A stretch of DNA of 64,000 bases from Pezicula radicicola (GCA_003008705.1 PDUO01000067.1:62001-126000); one strand, 5' to 3'; counted from the stretch's first letter, positions 1 to 11,225 are shown. Program-made: numbers and translations. The notes: generated by a model from the sequence alone, not told the origin.

Positions 1-1087
1 TATGCAGAATTAGCAACGTCCAGGTAATTATAGGGCAAGACTTACTGGACATCCATGTTCCGGAAAGTATCCTTTCGAAATTGTCCTTGATCCCTGCTTG
101 CCCTCCGGCGTGTTGAGTATGGCCGTCCAGTGTCTATCAAGACCGCATTGTTGCTCTAGCTCCAACAAGGATACCGGTTCTTTCGTGCAATAGAGAACAA
201 CTGATGTTGACGGTGATTCAGGTGATTATCATTGTAGTTGCCGTAAGGGGTTGATTGTGTCAATGGCCTCGGATTCATAAGTGCAACTGCTGTTGGCGTT
301 GGAAAATATCGCGACAGGATACAAAAGTGAGAATACTTCGAACAAAACTCGAGTTGCTATATAGATTCAGCGATGTCCGAGGCTGGGAGCTATAAGACTT
401 ACCGGTCCTTGCAGCAGCATCGTAGTTCGACTTTGTGTGCGTACAAAAGATTGTTGTTGCTGTCTCTGTTGTTGTGCCCAAAAGGTTGTGAAATTTCTGT
501 TGGGTTAAAAATGTGTTTTGAAAAGAAGACAAGGCTGAAGGAACGAGGACATTGATTTCGCTGCTAAGACTGCATATGCAGCCTTCATGACAGGTTGGAG
601 GATTTTGGCAAAAATTAGGGCCCTGAGGGCGAAAATGAGAAGGTTCTACGAGTGCAATGAATGATAGGCAATCAGTGACCAGGGAAGTTGCTGTGGTGAG
701 TCACCACACCAGAGAGAACTGCCATGTCTTACCTAGTTAACACACTTGGCTTGAGTAGATAGGTAGGAAGACAGTAATATTACAAATTGTCTCGAGCCCA
801 GACAGTCTACAGTGTATGCCTTGACCATGCTATAACTCTGCATCATTCCAACACGGTGTAGTCGCGAATGAAGGCTGTTCTTCCACATTATCTTGGCCAA
901 GATTCAAGCACTCTTTCTTAACAAATCTCCTGCGGCGAATATTGATCAAGCCAACCCGTTTGAACATGCGGATCTATGTCCCTGGCGAATGCTTCCAGCC
1001 CTTCTTTCGTGCCTATCCGTGCAACAGTGTTGTAAGAGCCATTCCAGCACGTAGTAGCCTTTCGCAGCAGAGTCTTATTTCAATATA
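1..1087. other. No supported gene
   Basis: Short open frames on both strands show no recognisable motif and no convincing splice structure. Nothing more can be supported here. Confidence 0.5.
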
Positions 1088-1318
1088 TTAATTTTGCGTT
1101 CGTTGGCGGCGGGAAGTGTCTGGCTGCTGCGATTCCGATTCCTCATCATCTGGAAAACAGCACACCTTGCAAACACTGCCGATAACCGCGAACAAAGGCA
1201 TAACTCCAAAACAACCAAAAAAGATAATAAGAATGGAACGCCAGTTGGTCTTGAGCTGATTAATGACTCTCTCGGCGTGCTCCGTTTCTTCTATTGTAAA
1301 CGATGGAATTGGAGCCAT
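1088..1318 (-). CDS. Possible small single-pass membrane protein
   Basis: An intact 76-codon frame begins with ATG at 1318. It predicts an acidic/polar N-terminus of about 28 residues, one hydrophobic segment at roughly residues 28-50 (SILIIFFGCFGVMPLFAVIG), a Cys-containing juxtamembrane stretch (KVCC) and a polar, Ser/Gln/Arg-rich tail. This layout is typical of small fungal membrane proteins. I do not recognise a family. A spurious frame is possible because the flanks are non-coding and only one ORF supports it. Confidence 0.35.
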   Translation of the reverse strand: MAPIPSFTIEETEHAERVINQLKTNWRSILIIFFGCFGVMPLFAVIGSVCKVCCFPDDEESESQQPDTSRRQRTQN

Positions 1319-3481
1319 TGTCGCAGTTAGAAATGTGGATGAAGCTGGTGGGAATAATTGGCGACCACGACGTTGGTTTTCTTTTCTGTGAAGTGACAGA
1401 TTTGTGTCTGATAATTGAGAAGAACTTAGGGAACCAAGGAGATTTGAGAGATTTGATTTACACCTTGTGGACTAGAGTTATGAGCTAAGCAATGCTAAGT
1501 CGTCATGTCTGATCAGATGTCACATATACACTTTAGACAGTTGTTAAGCTTTACCTAACACTGGCTTTCAAATTTAGCCCGGTCTCTGCGCTAGAGCTAT
1601 AGCAAGGTAGTTGCGATGGATATTAAAATGAAGATTATTCGAACTTCACGTTCTTACTTTAAAACCTGGTTTTCTGACAAATGAAATTTTGCAGTGACTG
1701 CGTATACGATTTTCGCTCAAAGGGAACATAAAAGTAGTGTAATGAAGATAAGATGAAATCTTTCGTCTGTCTTGAACACCTTATTATTTAAGCCCTTGTC
1801 GGTCACCATGTTAATTTCAACGAGGAAAGAGCGATTAAGCGAGCGCCTTTCTCAAAGTGCTTGAATGAAACTTGGCTCAAATATATGATGAAAAAGTAGC
1901 CAAATGTCGTGCGACATCACAAATACACTCTAATTGTGATTCTTGTACCAGCCCATCTATACCTTTCCTTTGCATGCAATTTTTGATTCTTTGAAGCACA
2001 AATGACAATGCATTATATCTTGGTTAATTTGTAACAGTGAGTGCAAAATGTAATAACGTAGCCATGGATTATTTAAATTGATTTGGTTGCTCAAATCAAT
2101 TGAGTTACTCAAGCCAAGTAAGTCACCTAAATTAATTCAGTTAACCAATCAACCGAGTTACCCAAATCAGCTGAGTTGCCCAAACCAAGCCAGTTACCTA
2201 AACCAAGTCAGTTACCCAAACCAAGTCAGTTATCCAAATCAAGTGTTCCGCAAGGTAGGTACACTTAACCTCTTTCCAAACCCAGTAGCGTTAAAGTGCC
2301 CGTGAGGTAAGTAGGGTCATGACTTTTTGGTAACTCACTTGACTTGAGTAATTCACATGAGACGAATAACTCACTTTCTAGGCAATCATGATGTGTAGGA
2401 TTTGATGGTCAAGAGTACTAAAATTGGTGCTTCATTTTTGTGCCGTTAAGGGCCGATGGTTCAAAGAAGTAATATAATAATAATAAAACTGAGAGCACAC
2501 AGGGCTCCACCCCCTACACCCAGCGCGGTGGTGGAGGGGGTGAGAATTGTGGTGTCGGTGCTGGTGGTGTTGGTGCTGGCAGCGGCAGCAGAGGTTTGTG
2601 GTGCAGATGTAGAGTCCTTTTTTTTTATGTTGGAAGGATGAAGAGTAGAAACAGGATGCAAATCGTATGTCGCAGACTTGACATCGCCTACATTAAAACT
2701 ACCAATTCTCGCCCACTTGATCATCAAGTCTCCTACGTCCTTCTATGGGTCTACTTCTCCAAGACTCCGTACTGAATTATCTTTATTGGATTTCTACAAA
2801 TTGACCTAGTTCTACGTCATGATACATATACAGTGCTCAGAATTATATTCGACAGACCACGAGTATTCTGCTACTCTCGTGACTTTTGTTCTTGTACCAC
2901 ACTTACCTTTACACACAGCATGATCTCGCCGCATCATATCTCTTTTCTAGCCTACATTATCACCGTATAAATTCGTATCCGAGCCACTTCATTCAGTTTA
3001 GCGATTCAGAACGATTCAGTGGAACTTCACCACCTTATGAGTATTAATGGTCGCTTAATGATTGAGCAGAAAAAGGGGAGCGAGCACCAGGGGGGGGTCA
3101 ATATTTACCCGCCAAATACTGCAGAACGGAGGGGAGAGCGCTACCCCGCGATTACTGGGAACTCAACTCCAACTATTGTAAAATTCTTACTACTCACTCA
3201 TGAATCGGGCATGACTTTCTCCAGAATCCAGATCAATTGCATATCAATTGTTTGAATTTAAAGCCGTTTGCTTTGTTCTACTAACAAACAAAAGACTGCA
3301 AACACTGTCCATCTCCTAAGCTCACACAGCGACAAACAGGTGTACATAACCCTGCGATAAAAGCAATCCAAACTCTCAACTTTCATATTTCCCATCCATC
3401 TATACCAAAAACCACTTCCCTTCAACCCTTTCAAATAATTGACTAAACCACCTTACCTACCTCACCTATCTCAAAAGAAAA
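1319..3481. other. Intergenic region with repeats, no clear gene
   Basis: This stretch holds the minisatellite listed at 2086-2245, inverted relatives of it at about 2329-2385, and a minus-strand frame at 2461-2724. That frame ends in a Ser/Thr-rich run followed by a hydrophobic C-terminus (ALCALSFIIIILLL), which resembles a GPI-attachment signal. It has no signal peptide of its own and no clear upstream exon, so I do not call it as a gene. 3300-3481 is the promoter and leader of the dehydroquinase gene, with a CT/CA-rich leader. Confidence 0.5.
2086..2245 (+). repeat. 18-bp minisatellite, nine units
   Basis: Nine head-to-tail units, seven of 18 bp and two of 17 bp, fill 160 bases exactly. 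The unit is close to GTTACCCAAATCAAGTCA, and the last units are the least diverged. Because 18 is divisible by three, one frame reads as an artificial six-residue peptide repeat (about SYPNQV); this is a by-product of the repeat and not evidence of a protein. Related units on the opposite strand lie at about 2329-2385. Confidence 0.9.
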
Positions 3482-4080
3482 ATGCCAGGCGCCAAACACA
3501 TCCTCCTCCTGAACGGACCAAACCTCAACCTCCTAGGAACCAGAGAACCTACCATCTACGGAACAGCAACACTATCCGATATCGAGAATGCAGCTGTTTC
3601 TCAAGCTTCTGAAGCTGGTGTGAAATTGGAATTCTTTCAGACTAATCATGAAGGAGCTTTACTTGATAGGAGTAAGTATTTCCCCATTGCTCCCCTCCTT
3701 TCCTTCCATTTTCTTCCAATCCCATCATCTCTCTCTCTCTCTCACCCTTTTTTCTTTCTTCTTTTTTTAATAGGGGGATTTTAAATGCTGATGAGGAGGT
3801 TCAAATAGTACATAAAGCACGTCTAGATGGAGTAGATGCAATAGTCATCAACGCAGGCGCTTTTACACATCAGAGTGTAGCACTCAGAGATGCGTTGACG
3901 GGCGTTAATATCCCGTTTGTGGAAGTGCATATTAGTAATGTTCATCAGAGGGAGGAGTTTAGACATAAGAGTTTTTTGAGTGATAAGGCCGAGGCAGTTA
4001 TTTGTGGGTTGGGGACATTTGGGTATAAGGCTTCTATTGAGTGGTGTATTAGTGAGTTGAAGACTAGGACCAAGTTGTGA
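3482..4080 (+). CDS. qutE: Type II 3-dehydroquinate dehydratase (catabolic)
   Basis: Converts 3-dehydroquinate to 3-dehydroshikimate in quinate catabolism. Exon 1 is 3482-3671 and exon 2 is 3809-4080, giving 153 residues, the usual size for the type II family. The 137-base intron (GTAAGT donor, TGCTGAT branch point, AATAG acceptor) joins LLDR to IHKAR and restores the family motif. A nearer TAG at 3771-3773 would put a stop in frame and is rejected. Visible motifs are [13 protein letters not shown] with Arg21 and Tyr26 in the catalytic positions, [15 protein letters not shown] and EVHISN with the catalytic His. It converges on the dehydrogenase gene 150 bases downstream. Clustering with that gene and the permease supports a catabolic rather than biosynthetic role, since fungi use the AROM complex for synthesis. 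Confidence 0.93.
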
Positions 4081-4229
4081 GGGTTGTGCTTTGGGATGGT
4101 AATTTTTTTCAATAGCTAGTTTATGGGGGGACTGAGGAGGGTAAGTTCTTGATAGATACTCGTGAATAGGAGAATTGTTGATGGATATGGAGTGTTCAGA
4201 TTTCTTTTCATTGCTCTTCGATGATCTGC

Positions 4230-5165
4230 CTACACACGTTTCGCCTTGTTCAATGCATCCAGAATCACAGCCTTGACTTTCTCCACAGGAAGATCCTTAA
4301 CCTCTACCCCAGTCCAGTATCTGTCTTGTTCCAATCCCTGATAAATCATAGCCTCTGTCCCCAATATCACCTGCCATCCTGCTTTCTCGCTGAGGTTTGC
4401 AATCGCAGTAAAAGGACTGGGGTGGTAGCACATCTCTAATATAGCACCCTTCTCCTTCTTCCCCAAGAATTCCTCAATCACAGCTCTCGCCTCCAGCTCT
4501 TCTGGTGTCTTGGGTGGAAAATCAGGGACGCAACCCACAATTGCTGAGGGCGAAGCTAAAGCAGCAGCTTGCTCAACAGTCTTGACGTGTATGAGGGTCT
4601 TGCTAATTCCGCTGGCCAGAACAGCGTCCACCTCGCTCACGTCCCGATTGACGATGTAAATTGGTGAGCAGCCCATAAATCGTTCCAGAGCATATACAGC
4701 ACTTCTGCATGCTCCACCTCCTCCAATGACGAGTCCTGGCGTCCCTTTGAATATTTCCTTATTCTGGCCAGGTCGCAAGTTCTGGAAAAATGCATCCCGT
4801 ATTCCAATTGTATCTGTATTCGTGCCCACCAGGATTCTTTGGCCATCCTTCTCTCTCAAGAATACGGTATTGCATGCGCCAATATCCTTACCTTCTTGTG
4901 TAATCTCGTCGAGGTGGGGTATAATGGCCACCTTGTGGGGCATAGTGACTGACGCGCCATAGAACTTGGGATCTTTTGTGAGGCGGAGGAAGTTGGAAAT
5001 GTCGGTCGAGTCGAGGGGTAGTTGTAACCAATTCCGAGGAGGTGAGAGGTTTTCGTAGATGGTTTGGTGGAAGAGGGGAGAGAGGGAGTGTGCGATTGGG
5101 TGACCGAAGAGATATCCTACCCGTTCGAGATGGGAGGCATCGGGCGTGAGAGGTTCTGAAGTCAT
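4230..5165 (-). CDS. qutB: Quinate/shikimate dehydrogenase
   Basis: Intact single-exon gene of 311 residues with ATG at 5165. It oxidises quinate to 3-dehydroquinate (or shikimate to 3-dehydroshikimate) with a nicotinamide cofactor, the first step of quinate use. The N-terminal substrate domain shows GHPIAHSLSP, and TMPHK with the catalytic Lys near residue 78. GTNTD carries the partner Asp. The cofactor domain has a VIGGGGACRSAVYAL glycine-rich loop near residues 146-160, followed by VNRD. Length and motifs match fungal QutB/Qa-3. The order dehydroquinase - dehydrogenase - permease matches a quinate cluster. Dehydroshikimate dehydratase and the regulators QutA/QutR are not in this window. 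Quinate versus shikimate preference cannot be read from sequence alone. Confidence 0.88.
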   Translation of the reverse strand: MTSEPLTPDASHLERVGYLFGHPIAHSLSPLFHQTIYENLSPPRNWLQLPLDSTDISNFLRLTKDPKFYGASVTMPHKVAIIPHLDEITQEGKDIGACNTVFLREKDGQRILVGTNTDTIGIRDAFFQNLRPGQNKEIFKGTPGLVIGGGGACRSAVYALERFMGCSPIYIVNRDVSEVDAVLASGISKTLIHVKTVEQAAALASPSAIVGCVPDFPPKTPEELEARAVIEEFLGKKEKGAILEMCYHPSPFTAIANLSEKAGWQVILGTEAMIYQGLEQDRYWTGVEVKDLPVEKVKAVILDALNKAKRV

Positions 5166-6109
5166 CGTGATATTCTACTGTGCTGTTGCAAGTCCTTGGG
5201 GCGGATGTGGCAGAGGAGATATTTGGGGATTGAAGTGGTACAGGAAATAGCGATGAATCAATTGAAACCTACTATGGAGTAGAGTCGGCGGAGGAGGGCA
5301 ATTCCTTTCATCAAACTAAGATTTGTGGGTGGGTAGTCGACTGTCGGACAAGATCAAAGCCGTTAATGTGTATACATTAGAGGCCCTTCCGCATCTCGAC
5401 GAGGACGTTTCCAGTTGACCAGAGACTCTAAGGTGGGCAAAGAAATATCCCCCTTGAATGCCGTCAACTGGCTGAGGTTGAGAAGTCGTGAAGCCGCAGC
5501 AAAGATCAACATCCGAAGTGGAAGAAACTTCACCCACCTCCAAGTGTCCGCCACGTTCTGGGCAATACAAGCGATGCCAACCACATCTCTCCCTCGGTCC
5601 GCCTAGCCATCTAGATAAAAGCCTCCAAGCCCCAAGTTCTTGGAATGTGGAGATCTGGGGATCCCATCTCCAGCACCTGTCAGAGATTTCCACTGGATTC
5701 AGGGCCAGATGTCAGCAACCTATGGCTTCTTTGGCGTCTTGGGCCCAAGTCGTGTCTTCGGACACTATGGAGAAGAAGAACCCAAGCTATCTTTCTCTCG
5801 TCGGCGCAAAAGACTGCTTCAATACAAGTCTTCGGATTAATCTCTTACCCCTTCCTCTCTTCCCCATGGGCAAGCGCTCTTCTGGTCACTTGTACGAGGG
5901 TACGAGTCAGTCCCCGCGAAACACTGATCCGAGCCTACCCCCAAGGACGCGCTACTTGGAAGTACTGGGTTGCGCATTTTCAAAATATATAATACATCTT
6001 CAACCCCCGTTCCAAACTTCATTCTGCAGATTACTCAGTGCAATCCGGAGAAGCCTCCAGAGCACCACTTTCTCTTCCATTTTTCAGTTGCCATCCTACA
6101 GCTTCCATC
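5166..6109. promoter_or_regulatory. Shared divergent promoter of dehydrogenase and quinate permease
   Basis: These 944 bases separate the starts of two divergently transcribed quinate genes, so they very likely hold their common control region. Frames of up to about 260 codons cross it in several phases but have no motif and conflict with each other, so I take them as chance. I did not see a convincing full palindromic GGATAA-N4-TTATCC activator site (the site known for the Neurospora activator QA-1F). Confidence 0.55.
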
Positions 6110-7919
6110 ATGGGTCTCCTCACAAAAGTCGAAGATCGTCCAACACCACCGTGTGTGTACAATTGGCGTGTATATATGTCTGCTGCAATCGCAGCTCTTG
6201 CAGCCGTCACCATTGGATACGACAGTGCTTTCATCGGAGGAACTCTAGCGCTCCCATCCTTCGTTGAAGAATTTGGATGGGGAACGACGCAAAAGTCGGT
6301 CTCTGAAGTCAACTTTCTCAAAGCGAATGTCGTCTCTCTATACCAAGCTGGTGCCTTCTTCGGCGCCTTCTTTGCCTACCCTGCTGGTCACTTCCTCGGA
6401 CGTAAACGCGGCCTGACTCTGTTTTCCGGTATCTTTGTTTTGGGTGCCGGATTGATGCTTGGTGCTAATGGATCGAGAGGTCTTGGTTTGATTTATGGTG
6501 GTCGTGTTTTAGCTGGTATTGGAGTTGGCGCAGCATCAAACCTTGTTCCTATCTATATCTCGGAAATTTCGCCCCCAGCTATTCGAGGAAGGTTGGTCGG
6601 ACTCTACGAACTTGGATGGCAAATTGGTGGAATCGTTGGGTTTTGGATAAACTACGGAGTCAGCACAACCCTACCAGCCAACCATACACAATGGATCATT
6701 CCCTTTGCCATTCAGATTCCACCTGCAGCCATGCTTTTCGCTGGATCTCTGTTCCTTGCTGAATCACCACGATGGTTATTATCCAAGGGTCGTCGAGAAG
6801 TCGCTCTCGACAATCTCTGCTGGATCCGACAACTGCCTGTTGACGATATGTATATGCTCGAAGAAATCAGTGCAATTGATATGGCTATTGAGTCCCAACG
6901 ATCTACTGTCGGCCTTGGCTTTTGGCAGCCTTTCAGGACAGTCGCTAAAACGCCAAAGGTCATGTACAGGTTCTTCCTTGGTGGTGCTCTCTTTTTCTGG
7001 CAAAATGCATCCGGTATCAATGCCATCAACTATTACTCACCTACCGTTTTCAAGTCAATTGGTGTTGTAGGCACAAATTCATCTCTACTATCCACTGGTA
7101 TCTTTGGAGTCATCAAAACCGTTTTCACCGTTATTTGGCTCCTCTTCCTCATCGATAAACTAGGACGAAGAAATCTTCTTATTGTTGGGGCTATTGGTGG
7201 CAGTATATGTCTCTGGATTGTTGGCGCCTACATTGCAATTGCCCAACCTCTCCATCACCCAACGAAGGAGCTGGGCAGTGGCGGAATCGCAGCAATGTTC
7301 TTTTTCTACCTGTGGACTGTTCGTTAGCCTCAAATCCCCTCTGAATTACAAGCCATTGACAAAAGTTACAGGCGTTCTACACCCCCTCTTGGAATGGTAC
7401 ACCATGGGGTACGTACTTAATTTCTCGGGGCATAATCACCCTTTCCAAATCATGTTTGAGTTGCTCCTGAGACATCTAGAATGAGTAAACTAACTTCGAG
7501 TTTTCAAATGTATAGTTCTAAACTCCGAGATGTTCGATCAAAACGTCCGTACCCTCGCTCAAGCCTTTGCTGCAGCAAACAACTGGTTCTGGAACTTCCT
7601 AGTAGCACGTTTCACACCTCAGATGTTCGACAAGATGGACTATGGCGTCTACTTCTTTTTCGCCGCTCTCATGCTCGGTTCCGTCGGCTTTGTCTGGTTC
7701 TTGATTCCAGAGACCAAGGGCATTCCATTGGAGAGCATGGATAGATTATTCGAGTTAACTAAGAGTGGTCCGGCAAGAAAGGCGCATGGATTGGTTCTTC
7801 TCGAACTGGCTGATATGGAACATGAATTTAGACTTAATGCTGAGGGTGCTGGTCTTAGTGTTGAGAAGACGAGGGAGGCGAGTAAGCATGTTGAGACTGT
7901 TGAGCAGCAGGGGGTGTAA
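6110..7919 (+). CDS. qutD: Quinate permease, MFS sugar-porter family
   Basis: Proton-coupled quinate uptake across the plasma membrane (family knowledge). Exons are 6110-7318, 7372-7408 and 7516-7919, giving 549 residues. The 53-base first intron has a weak GTTCGT donor, but splicing restores the motif YLWT-AFYTPSWNGTPW; the second intron (107 bases, GTACGT donor) restores NSEMFDQNVRTLAQA. ATG at 6110 is chosen because MGLLTKVEDRP is the family-like start; an earlier in-frame ATG at 6038 would add 24 unlikely residues. Twelve membrane segments are expected. Sugar-porter signatures seen are GRKRG, GRVLAGIGVG, PIYISEISP, ESPRWLLSKGR, LGRR and PETKGIPLE. It is divergent from the dehydrogenase gene. 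Confidence 0.92.
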
Positions 7920-8423
7920 AAAGATGATGACTTGGTTTAGATTTCAATTCCTCAGTGCGCTGCATAGCCGAGAAATAAATGACATGTATTTTTATTTAAC
8001 TACGTTGGCTGTGCTATGTGCTTCTGAGGGAATTCTAGAATGCTTCTTGGCTTCCTCTTCAACCTTTCTCTCGAAGCAGCGGGCTGTGTCTGTTAGCCAA
8101 TTCTGCACTAGTACACATCTTGTACTTGTGCTAAAGGTGTGAATTGTGCCCAAAAAATTATTCTCCTTTTTCTATGCACTATGCGCCACAAGTTCCTAGA
8201 TCATAATGTCTTGGCGTGCGGCTGAGACAGGCAACAATCTTACAGACTTGACTTGCCATGAACAGGTCCAGCACACTTCAACTTCATATTTTCGTCGGTT
8301 CATTACTCCAAGACCCTACTCGCTAGACTGATAGTTTAGTGCTTGCGACCCGTCCCTTAATCTCTAAGTTCTTAAGTCCCCAACTTTGCCGGTACCCGAT
8401 AGCCTCAACCCAAATCGGTCTCT
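7920..8423. other. Intergenic
   Basis: This is the 3' flank of the permease gene and the promoter of the HET-domain gene. I see no gene or repeat. Confidence 0.5.
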
Positions 8424-10754
8424 ATGGCGTTCTATCGGGAACTCAATCGTGAGAGAAATGAGGTCCGGATGTTGACGATTGTGGATCCTCCAGATGGGAC
8501 TAACTCCAGTCTTGTTCATTGCCAACTAGAGCACGTTTCGCTCGAGGATTTAACACCTGAATTCGCACAGTTCCTCTCCGAAGTAAATAAGCCCTGTGAC
8601 TACACAGCTCTAAGAAGCTGGTTAAAAAAATTCAGCCCTCGGGATGGTTATGATTATCCATTTCCAAATTCGAAAGTTCAGTTACAGCTACCTCTTTGGC
8701 GTTGGAAAGTGGAATATGGCAGCGAGGCTGAAGGACTAGCAGAATGGGATGAGATAATGGAAGCTCTCGAGATCGACCCTTCCAAATGTCCGAAAATTCC
8801 AAAACGGCCCCGTCTCAAACGCCTTATGAGAATGGATCAACCACTAGAATTGAGAACACGGATAAAGTTTCGGAACTGTTTCCTTGAACCTAGATTTCAA
8901 TGGGGAGACTTTGAAGCCATCTCTTACTGCTGGGAGTCCGATATTCGGGATCGAAAAATAGTCGTCAACAATACCGCCTTTGAAGTTCCAAAAAATCTCG
9001 AAGCCTTACTACAAAGGTTACGAAGCCTACCTGATTCAAAATCCGGGATGAAGTTTTGGGTTGATGCTCTTTCTATTGATCAGAGTAACGTGGCTGAGAG
9101 GAACCACCAAGTCAAACTTATGAAGAGTATATACACAAAAGCATTTGCAGTTATTGTCTGGCTTGGAGATGGTACGGATGAAAGTGAAAAAGCAATCGAT
9201 TTCACTGCAAGCATCACTCATTTCAGCCTAAGTGAAGAAAGAGATGAACAATTCGATTTCGAAAACTGGGGAAATCAATCAAGCCCCACAGATCAGAGGA
9301 AGATATTCTCTGAATTACCCTGGAAACCGTTACTTTCCTTTTTCACACGTAGCTATTGGCGCCGATTATGGATCATACAAGAACTAGCTCTCAACCATAA
9401 CATGACATTATTTCTCTGTGGCGACCATCAGTTATCTCGAAGTATGATTTGGAGAACTTGTGAGTTCTGTAAACAACATGTTGGAGTTATCGATCGACTT
9501 TTTTCACCAAATCTGGATCTGGATTTCGAAAATGTATCGCCTTCTTCGATGTACGGGAGTATCTGGCCTACGATATACCATATCAATGAACTGATCAATA
9601 CACGCGAGAAATGGATAGAGGGAAATCTAGACGGTGTTCTTGATCTTGGGCGGAAAGCGAACGTAACAGATGCAAGAGATAAAATATATGGTTTACTCGG
9701 TCTTTTACCTAGTACATTATCAACTACGATATTACCGAATTATGCGGAACCCAATACCAAGATGGATGTATACCAAGAATTTGCCCGAACAATGGTCAAT
9801 GAATCCCAAAGACTCGATTCAATACTCTCATGGTGTTCCTACGAGAAGAATAGTTTATTACCATCATGGATACCAGACTGGACGTCAAAATTTTCTCGAA
9901 ATCATATCTATCGGTTGAAAGAACGAAAAGCAAGTGGTTCTTCTATTCCAGCTAATTGGTCCTTTTCAAATGAAGGTCGTCATCTCCATGTTAAAGGTTT
10001 CATCATCGATTCTATTCACAGTATTAGCGCTGCTCAATCCGAACATATCCCTTTTGGTACCCAGATCCCCAAATCAACAGTTATTATAGATAACATCAAA
10101 TACCATCATCGTTATGGCAACAAAGAACAGTTATCTGCAGCGCTCCCAAGAACATTAACAATGGATCACCCACGCACCCATGAGCACAAGAGAACAATCC
10201 TCGATATCCCCTGGATCGATTGGGAAAAAGTCAAAACCATAGATCAGGACAACCGACAGCTCAGAATATTCTGGCATGGAATGCACAATATTACGAAGAA
10301 TCTCTGCTGGGAAGCTTTCGATCGATTCCGTCAAACCAACGCTGATTTCTCTATCTTCGGTCAAAAATTCCGTGACTTCTTCCCGGATATGAGGATTTCT
10401 TATAATCCGAACTTTCAATTCGAGGATCTAGACTTAGACTCAATAGACCCCTATGAGCAAGACCTCACGGATGAAACCGCTTCAGATATGCTTATATCTG
10501 TATTAGCATTAATCAGCCGTAGACTAATAATTACGAAAAGTGGAAATCTAGGACTTGTACCGGAAGAAGTAGAGAAGGATGATTTGGTTGCTGTTTTATA
10601 TGGATGTAATTTTCCGGTTTTGTTACGAGGAGATGGTGATAGTGGGTGTTATAGTGTTATTGGGGAGTGTTATATTGATGGGGTTATGGATGGTGAGATT
10701 ATTGAGGCGAAGGAGAAGGGAGAGTACAAAGAGGTTGATATTTGTCTTTGTTAA
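8424..10754 (+). CDS. HET-domain (heterokaryon incompatibility) protein
   Basis: Intact 776-residue intronless gene, ATG at 8424. The HET domain lies at about residues 165-320. It has the typical blocks FEAISYCWES, FWVDALSIDQSN followed by ER..QV..MKSIY, VIVWLGDG, and the closing WRRLWIIQELAL near residue 320. A later stretch KANVTDARDKIYGLLGLL is the usual DPRDKVFALLGL-type block of this family. HET proteins trigger regulated cell death when unlike hyphae fuse, and most act as effectors of fungal allorecognition. The C-terminal half has no recognised domain. It sits at the border of an AT-rich decayed island, a common setting for fast-evolving HET genes. The specific partner or allele system cannot be inferred. 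Confidence 0.9.
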   Translation: MAFYRELNRERNEVRMLTIVDPPDGTNSSLVHCQLEHVSLEDLTPEFAQFLSEVNKPCDYTALRSWLKKFSPRDGYDYPFPNSKVQLQLPLWRWKVEYGSEAEGLAEWDEIMEALEIDPSKCPKIPKRPRLKRLMRMDQPLELRTRIKFRNCFLEPRFQWGDFEAISYCWESDIRDRKIVVNNTAFEVPKNLEALLQRLRSLPDSKSGMKFWVDALSIDQSNVAERNHQVKLMKSIYTKAFAVIVWLGDGTDESEKAIDFTASITHFSLSEERDEQFDFENWGNQSSPTDQRKIFSELPWKPLLSFFTRSYWRRLWIIQELALNHNMTLFLCGDHQLSRSMIWRTCEFCKQHVGVIDRLFSPNLDLDFENVSPSSMYGSIWPTIYHINELINTREKWIEGNLDGVLDLGRKANVTDARDKIYGLLGLLPSTLSTTILPNYAEPNTKMDVYQEFARTMVNESQRLDSILSWCSYEKNSLLPSWIPDWTSKFSRNHIYRLKERKASGSSIPANWSFSNEGRHLHVKGFIIDSIHSISAAQSEHIPFGTQIPKSTVIIDNIKYHHRYGNKEQLSAALPRTLTMDHPRTHEHKRTILDIPWIDWEKVKTIDQDNRQLRIFWHGMHNITKNLCWEAFDRFRQTNADFSIFGQKFRDFFPDMRISYNPNFQFEDLDLDSIDPYEQDLTDETASDMLISVLALISRRLIITKSGNLGLVPEEVEKDDLVAVLYGCNFPVLLRGDGDSGCYSVIGECYIDGVMDGEIIEAKEKGEYKEVDICLC

Positions 10755-10978
10755 ATTTACGAGGGAGATAGTTTAGGGTTTCAGGGGCTTTTTGTAGGTT
10801 AGTGTTACCTAAGAGGAAGTTCTATAATACTCTTAAGAATAGAAAAGGAGCAAAACAAAAATAAGAAAGAGTTTAAAGTATATAAATAAGACGGAAATTA
10901 CTTAGACTAAGACTTAATTTCTTAATAAAATATTAGTATAAAAAAGTTATATACAGTATTTTTTATTTATTTAACTAG

Positions 10979-11225
10979 TTGATGCTTTGTATACTACTGC
11001 AGCAAGGATTTATGGCTCTCATCGCCAAGGAAGATAGCACTAATGTTTATTTTAGTCAATCTATATTTCACTTGCCTCATGATCTGAATTTCAAACGCTT
11101 TTATCGGGCGTGGGATGCTACGATTCAAGCGGACACTATTCTTGCAGACGCGTATCATTCAGTCAGCCGCGGACGGGATGCTTAAAATCATGGTAGAGGA
11201 GAAACTTTCGCGGATCATGTTGCTA
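10979..11225 (+). pseudogene. Relic of an NRPS condensation domain
   Basis: Two overlapping frames together resemble the start of a fungal non-ribosomal peptide synthetase condensation domain. The first reads LLQQGFMALIAKEDS followed by FHLPHDLNFKRFYRAWDA near 11070-11120. The second reads TRIIQSAADGMLKIMVEEKL at about 11148-11207, which is the usual 'RTRIVQ..GG.LLQVVV.E' block. A frameshift separates them, and no histidine motif or further domain follows. Flanks are AT-rich, so this is a short dead fragment. The call rests on motif memory only. Confidence 0.5.

Noticed and set aside
2078..2305. Open frame coding a six-residue repeat (about SYPNQV)
   Set aside because: It is a by-product of the 18-bp minisatellite, whose period is a multiple of three; there is no start context or neighbouring exon.
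2461..2724. Frame ending in a GPI-signal-like tail
   Set aside because: It lacks a signal peptide and no upstream exon could be joined; it is mentioned only in the intergenic entry.
5488..6267. 259-codon plus-strand frame before the permease gene
   Set aside because: It overlaps the permease start in another frame and competes with frames in other phases; no motif is present. It is promoter sequence.
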